This document shows positions 30,931 to 38,774 of a DNA stretch of 64,000 nucleotides, piece after piece. Each line of letters starts with the position of its first letter. Position 1 is the first letter of the stretch. The translations under genes and the position numbers were made by a program. The DNA is from Caloramator mitchellensis (GTDB lineage Bacteria > Bacillota > Clostridia > Clostridiales > Caloramatoraceae). The notes under the pieces were generated by a model that ran no database searches, was not told the DNA's origin, and worked only from the letters and a program-made list of their open reading frames with translations. The stretch covers positions 1-64,000 of the forward strand of contig NZ_LKHP01000002.1 in NCBI RefSeq assembly GCF_001440545.1, read 5' to 3'.

Positions 30931-30947
30931 TGTAACTTAAAGTTACA
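30931..30947. promoter_or_regulatory. Candidate operator palindrome upstream of the HTH-TPR regulator
   Basis: TGTAACTT-A-AAGTTACA, a perfect 8-bp palindrome with one central base, 29 bases upstream of the regulator start codon in the divergent spacer (30903-31108). Palindromes of this size are typical binding sites of HTH-dimer regulators; autoregulation is inferred. Confidence 0.5.
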
Positions 30948-31049
30948 TTTTTTTTAGCTTATTTTAGATGGGCATATAAATTTAAGAATTTAGAAGTATT
31001 AATTTGATAAATAAAATTTGGAAATCATTATATATGATAATTAAATTAT

Positions 31050-31070
31050 ACATATTTTGATTTAATATGT
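31050..31070. promoter_or_regulatory. Second inverted repeat in the divergent spacer
   Basis: ACATATT and AATATGT separated by seven bases, 39 bases before the start codon of the small peptide gene. It could be a binding site for the same or another regulator, but AT-rich sequence makes chance possible. Confidence 0.35.
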
Positions 31071-31108
31071 AAAATATGGTTCAATCTTAATAAAGGAGGT
31101 GAGTGTTA

Positions 31109-31258
31109 ATGAAAAAAATAAAAATTTGTATTTTGCTTTTTTTAGTTTTAAGTTGGTTTACATTTAACATTGCAAAAATTGCTACAATGAATTATAAAAG
31201 AACATTTATTACAAGTGAAGAAGAACCTAGAGTTCATTCAGTTAAATACTTAATATAG
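31109..31258 (+). CDS. 49-residue exported peptide precursor (candidate signalling propeptide)
   Basis: Short gene with a near-perfect ribosome-binding site (AAAGGAGGTGA, 7 bases before ATG). The product has a lysine-rich start (MKKIKI), a hydrophobic stretch (CILLFLVLSWFTFNIA) typical of a Sec signal or membrane anchor, and a polar C-terminal part ending SEEEPRVHSVKYLI. Length, signal and position beside an RRNPP-like regulator match precursors of secreted communication peptides, whose active form usually lies at or near the C-terminus. It is followed by two genes for extracytoplasmic proteins. Not found in any family I can name; role inferred from plan and context. Confidence 0.65.
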   Translation: MKKIKICILLFLVLSWFTFNIAKIATMNYKRTFITSEEEPRVHSVKYLI

Positions 31259-31454
31259 GTTAGAGATTTTGTAAAAAAACTAAAGGAAATAATAACTAAG
31301 GCTTTATGATTGCTCATTTAAGACACTTAGTAGGTTTATATATAATTCCATCTTCAAAATGGAAATATATTGTTTTTACCATAATATACCAAAGGGGATG
31401 AAATTAAAATTTTATATGTTTTCAAAGAATTTTTAAAAAGAAGGGAGATATAAT

Positions 31455-32210
31455 ATGAGAAAATTAAGAATGGTTACTGCATTGGTACTTTTTTTATGCT
31501 TTTCGGTATTTATTTTAAATGGCATGGTTAATGCACAAGATAGAAGTTTCGCAACTTTTAGCCAATCAAAAAATGTTCCGTTTACTAATGAAAATATTAA
31601 GAAATTTGAAAAAAGAGTCATGGATTATTCATCATATGAAACAAAAAGCGAAAAATATGATAATGGCTTAATAGTTCCAAATGGAGCTGATCCAGGTGAA
31701 GGTGCATTAAGAACAACATATACTTCTAGATGGTCATCAGGATACACATATTTAGACGATAGCGAATCTTCTTCTATTTTGTCAACAATTCTAAATGTTT
31801 CTTTAACAATTGCTGGATATTTTATGACAACTGTCCAAAATATAGTTATAGACGTAGCTTCATTGGTATTTTCTATTTCATGGAATGAAGTTTCTGTAAG
31901 CTCACCTGGTGAAGCAAGGTTAAGTCATTCATACTCTTATTATGATCACTTAGGACAAGTATATACTGCAGGCAGCTGGGTTACTAAAGTTGATTTAGAA
32001 GCAAGAGAATGGTATAGACATGAATATGCATCATTTTCTTCAGGAGGATATACACACACAGGAACTTATGATTTTATTCCATCTAATGGATATAGTTATT
32101 TTAAAGCAGAATATAAAAATCACTTTTTTGATGATCAATGGATATTGGATAAGACACAATATATTTATATAACTAGTGGTCCTAATTATGTTGATGCATG
32201 GACACATTAA
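31455..32210 (+). CDS. Secreted protein of unknown function
   Basis: 251 residues. Signal peptide: MRKLRMVTALVLFLCFSVFI with a likely cleavage after VNA (MVNA-QDR, about residue 27). The mature part has a serine/tyrosine/tryptophan-rich composition, a central hydrophobic segment (residues about 108-140, ILSTILNVSLTIAGYFMTTV) that could insert in a membrane, and a C-terminal half rich in Y, S, H and W. No cysteine outside the signal peptide, no catalytic motif that I recognise. Ribosome-binding site AAGGGAG is good. It may be a toxin-, bacteriocin- or matrix-like product controlled by the neighbouring peptide regulator, but this is conjecture. Confidence 0.75.
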   Translation: MRKLRMVTALVLFLCFSVFILNGMVNAQDRSFATFSQSKNVPFTNENIKKFEKRVMDYSSYETKSEKYDNGLIVPNGADPGEGALRTTYTSRWSSGYTYLDDSESSSILSTILNVSLTIAGYFMTTVQNIVIDVASLVFSISWNEVSVSSPGEARLSHSYSYYDHLGQVYTAGSWVTKVDLEAREWYRHEYASFSSGGYTHTGTYDFIPSNGYSYFKAEYKNHFFDDQWILDKTQYIYITSGPNYVDAWTH

Positions 32211-32250
32211 TGATTAGATTTAATTATAATTGAAAGGATAAGTAATATCT

Positions 32251-32811
32251 ATGAAAAATAAAGTTCTGGTTAGCGTAATTTCAGTTATCCTAATATTACT
32301 TGTAGTTATCTTATATAAGATTAATTTTAATAAAAATGCAATTAAACCTTTAATTTATGATGCACAATTACCTGAAAATGTAGAATTTATTGATTCAATT
32401 AAAAGTAAAAATTTCTATTATAAGGTTGATATCCTTATAAACAAAATTAAAACAAAAGATAGCTCTAATTATACTTCTTTACAATATATTGTTACAATAG
32501 AACCTAAGAATAATCAACCTTATAGAGATATTTTAGTGACAGTATTTATTGATAAATTAATTTTTGACATGATGGCTGTTAAATCCTATCCTTATTTTGG
32601 TAATGATATAACTGACAAACAAGAAATAAATACAAATAGTAAAAATAATAAGGGGTTAATTATAGGAAGAACTACATGGTTATATAAAGATACTTACGTG
32701 GAAAAAATAAGAAATGGTTTTAAGAAAGGTGTAAAAATCAAAGTAAAATGGGATAATGGATTTGAATATGTTTTAATTCCATATAAAAATATTAAAATTG
32801 AGGTTTTTTAA
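32251..32811 (+). CDS. Membrane-anchored extracytoplasmic protein of unknown function
   Basis: 186 residues: short basic N-terminus, a single membrane helix (residues 5-23, VLVSVISVILILLVVILY), then about 160 residues of lysine-rich, beta-type sequence exposed outside the cell. No cysteine lipobox and no catalytic motif. RBS GAAAGGA lies upstream. It starts 40 bases after the secreted protein gene and probably shares its transcript; a helper or immunity role for that protein is possible but not shown. I do not recognise the family. Confidence 0.75.
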   Translation: MKNKVLVSVISVILILLVVILYKINFNKNAIKPLIYDAQLPENVEFIDSIKSKNFYYKVDILINKIKTKDSSNYTSLQYIVTIEPKNNQPYRDILVTVFIDKLIFDMMAVKSYPYFGNDITDKQEINTNSKNNKGLIIGRTTWLYKDTYVEKIRNGFKKGVKIKVKWDNGFEYVLIPYKNIKIEVF

Positions 32812-32832
32812 ATAAGGCTGTATGTCAATAGT

Positions 32833-32863
32833 TAGGTGTGAAACACCTAGTGTTTCACACCTA
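32833..32863. repeat. Palindrome, copy 1 (TAGGTGTGAAACAC arms)
   Basis: Perfect 14-bp arms around CTA. The same 13-bp arm sequence recurs at 35725-35753, where it forms a terminator behind which the group II intron is inserted. Here there is no T-run on either side, so it would not terminate efficiently. Confidence 0.85.
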
Positions 32864-32869
32864 TAATTG

Positions 32870-33113
32870 AACCTTTACAAGAATCTCCTTTTCAATTTCG
32901 TTTACCCTGCCTTCAAGTTCTGCAACTTCCTTTGAAACTTTATTTACAAATTCCTCATCATTGATTGATGCAGGGTTTAGTTAACATTCAAAAATGCTGA
33001 TAAAACTACTGTTCTTGCCATCATTCAGGATATTGCAACGTCGGTTACAACGTTTTTATTTCCCTTAACAACAACTACATCCTCAAGTTCGAATACCTCA
33101 AATGCATCTTCTT
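32870..33113 (-). pseudogene. Decayed fragment of a second fchA (formiminotetrahydrofolate cyclodeaminase)
   Basis: On the minus strand this stretch matches, base by base with many substitutions, the 3' half of the intact fchA at 40143-40760: for example TCAAGTTCTGCAACTTCCTT and ACAACAACTACATCC are shared, and the translation DVVVVKGNKN, MMAR and VLSA reappear. Stop codons interrupt the frame and the 5' half is missing. It is a relic of a paralogous or transferred copy, directly fused to another gene remnant at 33113. Confidence 0.85.
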
Positions 33114-33220
33114 AAACATCCATTAATACTATGTTTATCCGAGTCAGTTTTTGGTACTCTCTTCAGCAATCCCATATCTCTGTTTTCTAAGACTTGTATA
33201 AATAATTCTGTATTACTCAT
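33114..33220 (-). pseudogene. 5' fragment of a gene, possibly adenosine-deaminase-like
   Basis: An ATG at 33220 with GGGGGG upstream opens about 36 codons (MSNTELFIQVLENRDMGLLK) continuing with RVPKTDSDKHS, then runs into the fchA remnant. LLKRVPKTD resembles the N-terminus of adenosine-deaminase-family hydrolases, in which PKTDLHxH holds the metal ligands; here the motif is altered. Truncated and presumably non-functional. Family call is tentative. Confidence 0.4.
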
Positions 33221-33257
33221 AATTCCCCCCTAAAATAAAGGAACCTGGCACTTTTAA

Positions 33258-33631
33258 CTAAAGCGTTAATGCATCTTTATTGTCATATAACCATTCAAGC
33301 ATTTTTTGATTAACTTTTGCAAGTTCAGCATATTTATCCATACTACTAAAATATGCAATACATAATACTTTTTAAGATACTGAGTTGGAGAGCAGTCATA
33401 TTCACGTTTAAAAGCTTTGAAAAATCCTGCATGAGTGTCATAACCATAACTCAAAGCAACATCAATTATTTTTCTTCCACAACTTATTTCATATATTGCA
33501 TGACAAAGCCTTCGCTTTAATATATACTGCATAACAGGCATACCAACTACGCTTTGAAATAAACGATAATAGTGAAACAAGGAGAATCCTGCATTTTCTG
33601 CCAATTCGTAAGACGACAATTCAGACTTCAA
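33258..33631 (-). pseudogene. AraC-family regulator fragment with frameshift
   Basis: Encodes only the C-terminal two-helix-turn-helix DNA-binding domain: ELAENAGFSLFHYYRLFQSV and IIDVALSYGYDTHAGFFKAF, followed by FKREYDCSPTQYLKK. The frame then reads an unlikely tail (YYVLHILVVWINML), whereas the neighbouring frame gives a sensible hydrophilic end (DKYAELAKVNQKMLEWLYDN) stopping at 33258, so a one-base slip at the A-run near 33370 is likely. The first helix and any sensor domain upstream are absent. Probably dead. Confidence 0.7.
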
Positions 33632-33809
33632 ATTTGCTAATACTATAATAACAGATAAATTTTATAATACATTTCCTGTTTTGCTATTTTTTATTATATC
33701 ATTACTGCACCTTTTGAGAATATAATAAAAGAGCCAGTCTCAAGACAAGTGTATCTAAAGAAAAAATTTGTTTCATCAACTCATATTGTCAAGAAGCCAA
33801 GTAAATGCC

Positions 33810-35717
33810 ATCGAGTAGGAGCTGAATAATTATTTTATTCAGCGTCCTCTCACACCACCGCACATACCGGCCTGGTATACGGCGGTTCGTTAGTTTTCAT
33901 GCATTTTAGAATACTGTGAGACTAGGCTTTTATAACCTAATTGATTAAAATATGCGTTAGTTAGAGTTGTCGATAAGATGTAACTATTTGCAGTATGCCA
34001 GTATCCCTTTCGGGTATTGGCATACATGTATGCAATCTTTGGCTTTACTCCTAATCTTATTAGATTCCTTATTCTTGTTTTAACCTTTTTCCATAGTTTC
34101 CATTCGCACATCCTTAATCTTCTTCTTATCCATCGGTCTAATTCTTCCATGTGTTTCTTCCCTTTTGCAAGTGAAAAGTAGTTTACCCATCCGATGATTA
34201 TTAGATTAAGTTTATTTATTCTTTCTTCTGTGCTCAAAGGTTTCCTTCGACTTGTTATTTCCCTTATTTTATCCTTGAATTTCTTTATACTTTCCTCGGC
34301 TATCCTTATGTTTGATTCTCCTCGGATTACATAATATGAAAACCCTAGAAACTTTCTCTTCCATGGCCTATCAACTGCACTTTTCTCTCTATTTACTTTT
34401 AGTTTAAGGACTTTTTCAATGTATTCAGTTATGCTTTCTTTAACTCTATGGGCTGCCCTTTCGCTTTTAACAAATATGTTGCAATCATCTGCGTATCTGC
34501 AAAATTTATGCCCTCTTCTCTCTAATTCTTTATCTAAGTCGTCGAGTATTATATTCGCTAAAAGTGGACTTAATGGGCCTCCCTGTGGAGTGCCTTCTTC
34601 AGTTTTAACCTTTATCCCGTTTAGCATTACTCCAGATTTTAGATATGCTCTTATTAGTTTTAGCACTCTCTTATCCTTTACTTTCCTTGCTACTCGGCTC
34701 ATCAGGATATCGTGGTTTACTTTGTCGAAGAATTTCTCAAGGTCTAAATCTACTACCCATGTATATCCTTCGTTTATATATTTATTTGCTTTCTTTACTG
34801 CTTCCTTTGCACTCCTATTTGGTCTGAATCCATAGCTTCTATTAGAAAATTCCTTATCAAATATTAATGTTAGTTCCTGCGCTATCGCCTGTTGTATTAA
34901 TCTGTCAAGCACAGTCGGTATCCCAAGTAGTCGAACTCCACCGTTAGGTTTAGGAATCTCAACTCTTCTAACTGGTTGTGGTTTGTATTTACCTTGTAGT
35001 ATTGCTAATTTTATTCCTGGCCACTCTTGTATTAGAAAGTCCCGAAGTTCATCGGTTGTCATTCCGTCTACTCCATGGCTTCCTTTGTTAGCAACTACTC
35101 TCTTATATGCTCTTTGCATGTTTTCTCTTGAGAGTATTCTTTCCAAGGTTTCGTATTCTTCTGCATTGGTTTCTCCTTTTGGGATTGCCGGAGATATTCT
35201 ATGCACTCCTTGTTTACCTTCGTGTTCCACACTATTCTCAACAAGGTAGTCTGTATATTCAGTTTTCTGCAGTCTTTGGATATCTCTCGAAGTCTTCAAA
35301 ATTCAAACCTCCTAACGTTCGGTCCTTCACATGATAACGCGTTTCTCATGCTACTATGACGTCTGCTGACTTCTAACAGTTCAGTTATCCATCACTGGAT
35401 AGGTTACCATTTAGAAAGTTCATTCTTTTAATGGTATATCTGTTAGACCTCCCCGGGTAAGAACGACCGCTTTCATCCCATAAACTCGCCACATTTACTG
35501 TATGAGGTTCGGGTAGTGTAGGACTTTGTTTTGTTGCGCAAACTCGTCCGCCTCAAATCAGCCTCTTATGTGGTTCTTGTTCATCGAGCCGGGACTTTGC
35601 CTCCGGCTTCCTTCAGATTCCACCTCACGATGGACACCCTTGCCATTGGCTAGTGGTTCCCACTACCAAGCCCACAGCGGACTTTCACCGCCAAGCTGTC
35701 GCCCATGCCGGGCGCAC
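33810..35717 (-). mobile_element. Group IIC intron (about 1.9 kb) inserted behind a terminator
   Basis: The leftward RNA would start GTGCGCCCGGCATGGGCG at 35717, the group II 5' consensus, and end CTACTCGAT at 33810. Domain V is visible at about 33846-33889 (ACCGCCGTATACC paired with GGTATGTGCGGTGG), and domain VI (GCTGAATAA/TTATTCAGC) follows at 33819-33845. The maturase gene lies in domain IV. The 5' exon ends in a terminator stem plus T-run, the known target preference of class C introns. Full length and apparently complete. Confidence 0.9.
33890..35299 (-). CDS. ltrA: Group II intron-encoded reverse transcriptase/maturase
   Basis: 469 residues. RT domains with MTTDELRDFL, LLGIPTVLDRLIQQAIAQEL, VVDLDLEKFFDKVNHDILM, GTPQGGPLSPLLANIILDD and the catalytic FCRYADDCNIFV; the maturase (X) domain follows (INKLNLIIIGWVNYFSLAKG, LRMCEWKLWKKVKTRIRNL). 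There is no HNH endonuclease domain, as usual for class C introns. All motifs look intact, so it may be active. It promotes splicing and retrohoming of the surrounding intron. Confidence 0.96.
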   Translation of the reverse strand: MKTSRDIQRLQKTEYTDYLVENSVEHEGKQGVHRISPAIPKGETNAEEYETLERILSRENMQRAYKRVVANKGSHGVDGMTTDELRDFLIQEWPGIKLAILQGKYKPQPVRRVEIPKPNGGVRLLGIPTVLDRLIQQAIAQELTLIFDKEFSNRSYGFRPNRSAKEAVKKANKYINEGYTWVVDLDLEKFFDKVNHDILMSRVARKVKDKRVLKLIRAYLKSGVMLNGIKVKTEEGTPQGGPLSPLLANIILDDLDKELERRGHKFCRYADDCNIFVKSERAAHRVKESITEYIEKVLKLKVNREKSAVDRPWKRKFLGFSYYVIRGESNIRIAEESIKKFKDKIREITSRRKPLSTEERINKLNLIIIGWVNYFSLAKGKKHMEELDRWIRRRLRMCEWKLWKKVKTRIRNLIRLGVKPKIAYMYANTRKGYWHTANSYILSTTLTNAYFNQLGYKSLVSQYSKMHEN

Positions 35718-35724
35718 ACAAAAA

Positions 35725-35753
35725 AGGTGTGAAACACCTTGTGTTTCACACCT
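35725..35753 (-). terminator. Terminator hairpin (palindrome copy 2) that serves as intron target
   Basis: Arms AGGTGTGAAACAC/GTGTTTCACACCT around CTT, followed in the leftward direction by TTTTTTG and then directly by the intron 5' end. It presumably terminates the DUF2935 gene (stop at 35872). Same arms as the palindrome at 32833-32863. Confidence 0.85.
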
Positions 35754-35871
35754 AAGCTTCTTTCCTACTCCTAATCCCCTATAGTCAATTGAAACAATTA
35801 CATTTTCGATAACCATAAACGATCTACAATCCCCTATAACATAATGGCACACAATTCCTAATAATGCTTTA

Positions 35872-36801
35872 TTATTTTTTTGCTGTTTTAAATATTTTTA
35901 ATAATCGCAAATAGTGATTTGCCTCCCGTAAAGTGTGGTCACCCAATAACGGTATTATTATGGATTTAATTTTACAATCTACTAATCCTTGGGTACCTTG
36001 TTGCTTAAACTTTTTAATTTCTATAGTTGCTTTCAAGCTATCTTCTGTAACTTTTGCAATTGGCATTGCAGCATCCATCGCTTCTATTGCCTCTTTAGTC
36101 AGTTTATCAAACTCATTTCCAAAGTTATTTGCTGTATTTATAAGCTCATTTTCGGTGGGATCAAGAAGTCCACGAATAAATTTGGAGTGTTCAGCCATAA
36201 TTCTGTTCCAGAAAACTTCTTGCTCATAAGCCTCTTTTTCCAAGTTTATATCTTCACGATTCTGAAGTCTTTGAATCAGCTGATAATAAAACTTTGCTTC
36301 TCTTAAAATATGGTCTATAAGTAAAGGGTAGTTACTTGTAAATATCTTACATGATATAACTCCTGATAATAGCCTAGTTTTAAATTGTACTAAAGCTGAA
36401 ACCAAACGCATAGCTCTCTGATTAAGCATAAATACTTCTTGTTCTAGCATAGGATTAACTACCATTAATTCATCGCCCATTAATGCTTCTTCTGCTTCCG
36501 TCAAATCAGTTGGAATGTCTATTCCTGTAAAATATGCTGAAGCAATTTCAGCTTTTAGTGTAAATGGTGTTATTACTTCGCCAGACTGTAAAACACTACT
36601 ACTTACAACGCCATTTGAAAGCGATATGGTATCTGCTAAAAGGTTGTCAAACTCCATTCTAAGGGTATCTGCTTTAAGTATAAGATTTGAGTCCTTTTGT
36701 GTAAAACCTATTTCTAGAAAAAATGAATGTTCTTTCATAATCCTTGCAAAAAAGAGATGTAACTCTAAAGATTGTCGTACAAATTCAATGCTAGATAGCA
36801 T
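35872..36801 (-). CDS. DUF2935-family protein
   Basis: 309 residues, all-helical, built of two related halves: each contains an FxRIMxEHSxFxxxxL-type helix (LFFARIMKEHSFFLEIGF, then FWNRIMAEHSKFIRGLLD) and a HxLREAxxYxxLI-type helix (LIDHILREAKFYYQLI, then LGDHTLREANHYLRLL). The repeated histidine and glutamate residues suggest a metal-binding four-helix arrangement similar to hemerythrin/ferritin folds. Known mainly from Bacillus and Clostridium; function not established to my knowledge. It has a solitary position within a region of decayed genes but its frame is intact. Confidence 0.85.
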   Translation of the reverse strand: MLSSIEFVRQSLELHLFFARIMKEHSFFLEIGFTQKDSNLILKADTLRMEFDNLLADTISLSNGVVSSSVLQSGEVITPFTLKAEIASAYFTGIDIPTDLTEAEEALMGDELMVVNPMLEQEVFMLNQRAMRLVSALVQFKTRLLSGVISCKIFTSNYPLLIDHILREAKFYYQLIQRLQNREDINLEKEAYEQEVFWNRIMAEHSKFIRGLLDPTENELINTANNFGNEFDKLTKEAIEAMDAAMPIAKVTEDSLKATIEIKKFKQQGTQGLVDCKIKSIIIPLLGDHTLREANHYLRLLKIFKTAKK

Positions 36802-36841
36802 AGTTAACCTTCCTTAATATAACAATTACTCACTAATATCA

Positions 36842-37519
36842 TTATATTAATTCTATGCATGAAATGTTACTATCTCGAACTAATAAACCATCATTGGCAA
36901 TCTTTTGGGCATCAAAATATAACCTTGCCCCAGGTTTATAAAATGTATCTACATTCATTTCTATTTGACCTTTTTGTTTGGAAGATACAACAATTTCTCA
37001 TGCAATTCCTCCGTTTGTAAACATGATATAATCACTATAATCAGTGGGGTCACCCAGCTTCTCGCCGATAGGTCTTTATTCTTTAATGAAATCTTCTAAT
37101 TTCAAGGTATTCAACGATTTCAAGCAACCATCTTTCTTTATGGATTGCCAACAATCCCAAGTAGTGCTATGAACCAACACCTTCCATTCATATGGTCTTA
37201 AAAATCTATCCATATAACTATGCCCACTATACTCTTTTTTAGCAGTATCTAAATCACCCCTTGAAACTGATACGATTATATACTTATTATGTGACGTTTC
37301 ATACTCTATAAAATCCATAATTCTATATTTCCAATCAGAACATTTCTTTGTAACTATAACCTGAAAAACGCTTTCTTGACCACCACCTGTAAAAAGAAAG
37401 TAGTCTGCATCGTCAAGTAGTTTCAACACTATCCAATTTCTATCATACCATCTGTTTTCGCTAAATGGGTTTAATGTGGATGGTTCAAAAAATACATTTG
37501 TATAGTAAATATTTGCCAT
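36842..37519 (-). pseudogene. ADP-ribosyltransferase/KptA-like protein gene with two in-frame stops
   Basis: The frame from ATG 37519 (AAAGGAG upstream) stops at TAA 37078-37076 after 147 residues, but continues in the same frame through RPIGEKLGDPTDYSDYIMF, a TGA at 37000-36998, and EIVVSSKQKGQ to ARLYFDAQKIANDGLLVRD before a final TAA at 36842: 225 codons in total. VLVHSTTWDCWQSIKKDGCL resembles the nucleotide-binding strand of ADP-ribosyltransferase/RNA 2'-phosphotransferase-like folds. The continuing coding character indicates a recently inactivated gene rather than a short one. Family call is by pattern only. Confidence 0.7.
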
Positions 37520-37984
37520 GCTTAAACTCCTTTCTCCGCATAAGCAAAGTTCAATTAATAATATTTGCTTCGCAGTATTTTACTATTGCGTCACAACTAG
37601 TTGATATAATGATTATACCTTAATTTACCAATTAATGGTGGTTTTAAAAAATTATCATCATAATTTATTTTCTTCTTATTCTCTAAATCTTCCTCATTCC
37701 CATGGTTTTATTATTATTATTTTATCAATGGTTAAATCTAAAAACCTCCGCCACTTATGATACGGTTCTCCGTTTCGCTATAACTGCGGTTTTTCAATTA
37801 TTTTAACTTCATCTCTATAGCAACATTTATCCTATAAACACCTACATATATCAGTAAGAACTATTAATCTAATGTATTCAAAAACTTCTCAACACTTAAT
37901 AAATTCCAATAGTACAAAATATCTACCTATAATTAAGCTACATTATCATAACCTTATTAACAAGCCAAATGAACTCCTACATTG
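37520..37984. other. Intergenic stretch without recognisable gene
   Basis: AT-rich, stop codons in all frames. One imperfect hairpin with AAAAACC / GCGGTTTTT arms at about 37740-37796 could be a decayed terminator. Nothing else supportable. Confidence 0.5.
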
Positions 37985-38410
37985 GATAATAAATAACCGC
38001 ACTTAATGAGCAAATTGTATCACCTGTATTTTTATAAACATGAGGGCTATCTGCCTTAAATCGTATAGAATTACCCTTTGTTACAACAAAATCTTGGCCA
38101 TTTATATTGATAGTAAGCCTGCCTAAAATACAGTGGTGAATTCCTGTCTACCTTGTTGGTGAGCTTCTGTAATTCTTGCATTTATTGGCTTTGTAGAAAC
38201 CTGCTGCTGGCATTGTTTGGCTCTATGTTCCAAAAGTCCCTTGTATAAAATTATAAAGTCATTAATATTATTATGGCACTGCTGCTTGTTTGTTGTTCTG
38301 TCTCGTTATTCCTGTAAACCATTTTCTCTTATGTCATTTAGTTCACAAGGATTAAAATACCATATTGAACCCGTTGATTGTACTTCAACAATTGTGTTTT
38401 CGTTTTAGTA
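37985..38410 (-). pseudogene. Remnants of a cupin-type regulator and a Crp-like protein
   Basis: On the minus strand, 38135-37985 translates to a cupin end: ILGRLTININ, then FVVTKGNSIRFKADSPHVYK and ICSLSAVIYYP, the C-terminal half of HTH-cupin regulators, with the entry HHC broken from its upstream part. From about 38405 to 38300 another frame gives EVQSTGSIWYFNPCELNDI, similar to the end of the cyclic-nucleotide-binding domain of Crp-like regulators, then a stop. No intact frame remains; 38411-38758 holds no recognisable gene. Confidence 0.5.
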
Positions 38411-38774
38411 ATTTTTTACTTTATTTTCCTTTTAAGTTACTTTGTATTGATCCTTAAATAATTTTCCAATATCCTCTTCCACTAAACTATTCTTAACTGT
38501 TCCCATTGATTGAAAACCTGCTATCCTTGGATGGTGAAAAATTCGTATCTTCAAGAATGTTTGCTTCTATACCTGGCACAAATTTAATTTCTCTATATTA
38601 GCTTAATTATGACTTTGTTCACTATTACAGACATAGAATTTGAAGCATTTATATTGGAATGCAAATTAATAAAAGATCTAAAACTTAGATATAATATCTG
38701 TTAGAAAAATGGTACAATTCTCCTTCTAATTCATAAAATAATAATGGATGAATTCATAAGTGAAAGGAGATACT

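Noticed and set aside
35526..35732. Plus-strand open frames within the group II intron
   Set aside because: They lie in the structured RNA part of the intron and have no start signal; not genes.
36998..37000. Selenocysteine codon in the ADP-ribosyltransferase-like gene
   Set aside because: A TAA stop precedes it in the same frame, and the position is within ordinary sequence (GGIA-stop-EIVV) without a visible SECIS-like hairpin; pseudogene is simpler.
38217..38408. Small plus-strand open frame in the decayed region
   Set aside because: No ribosome-binding site, composition unlike a protein; the minus strand shows regulator remnants instead.
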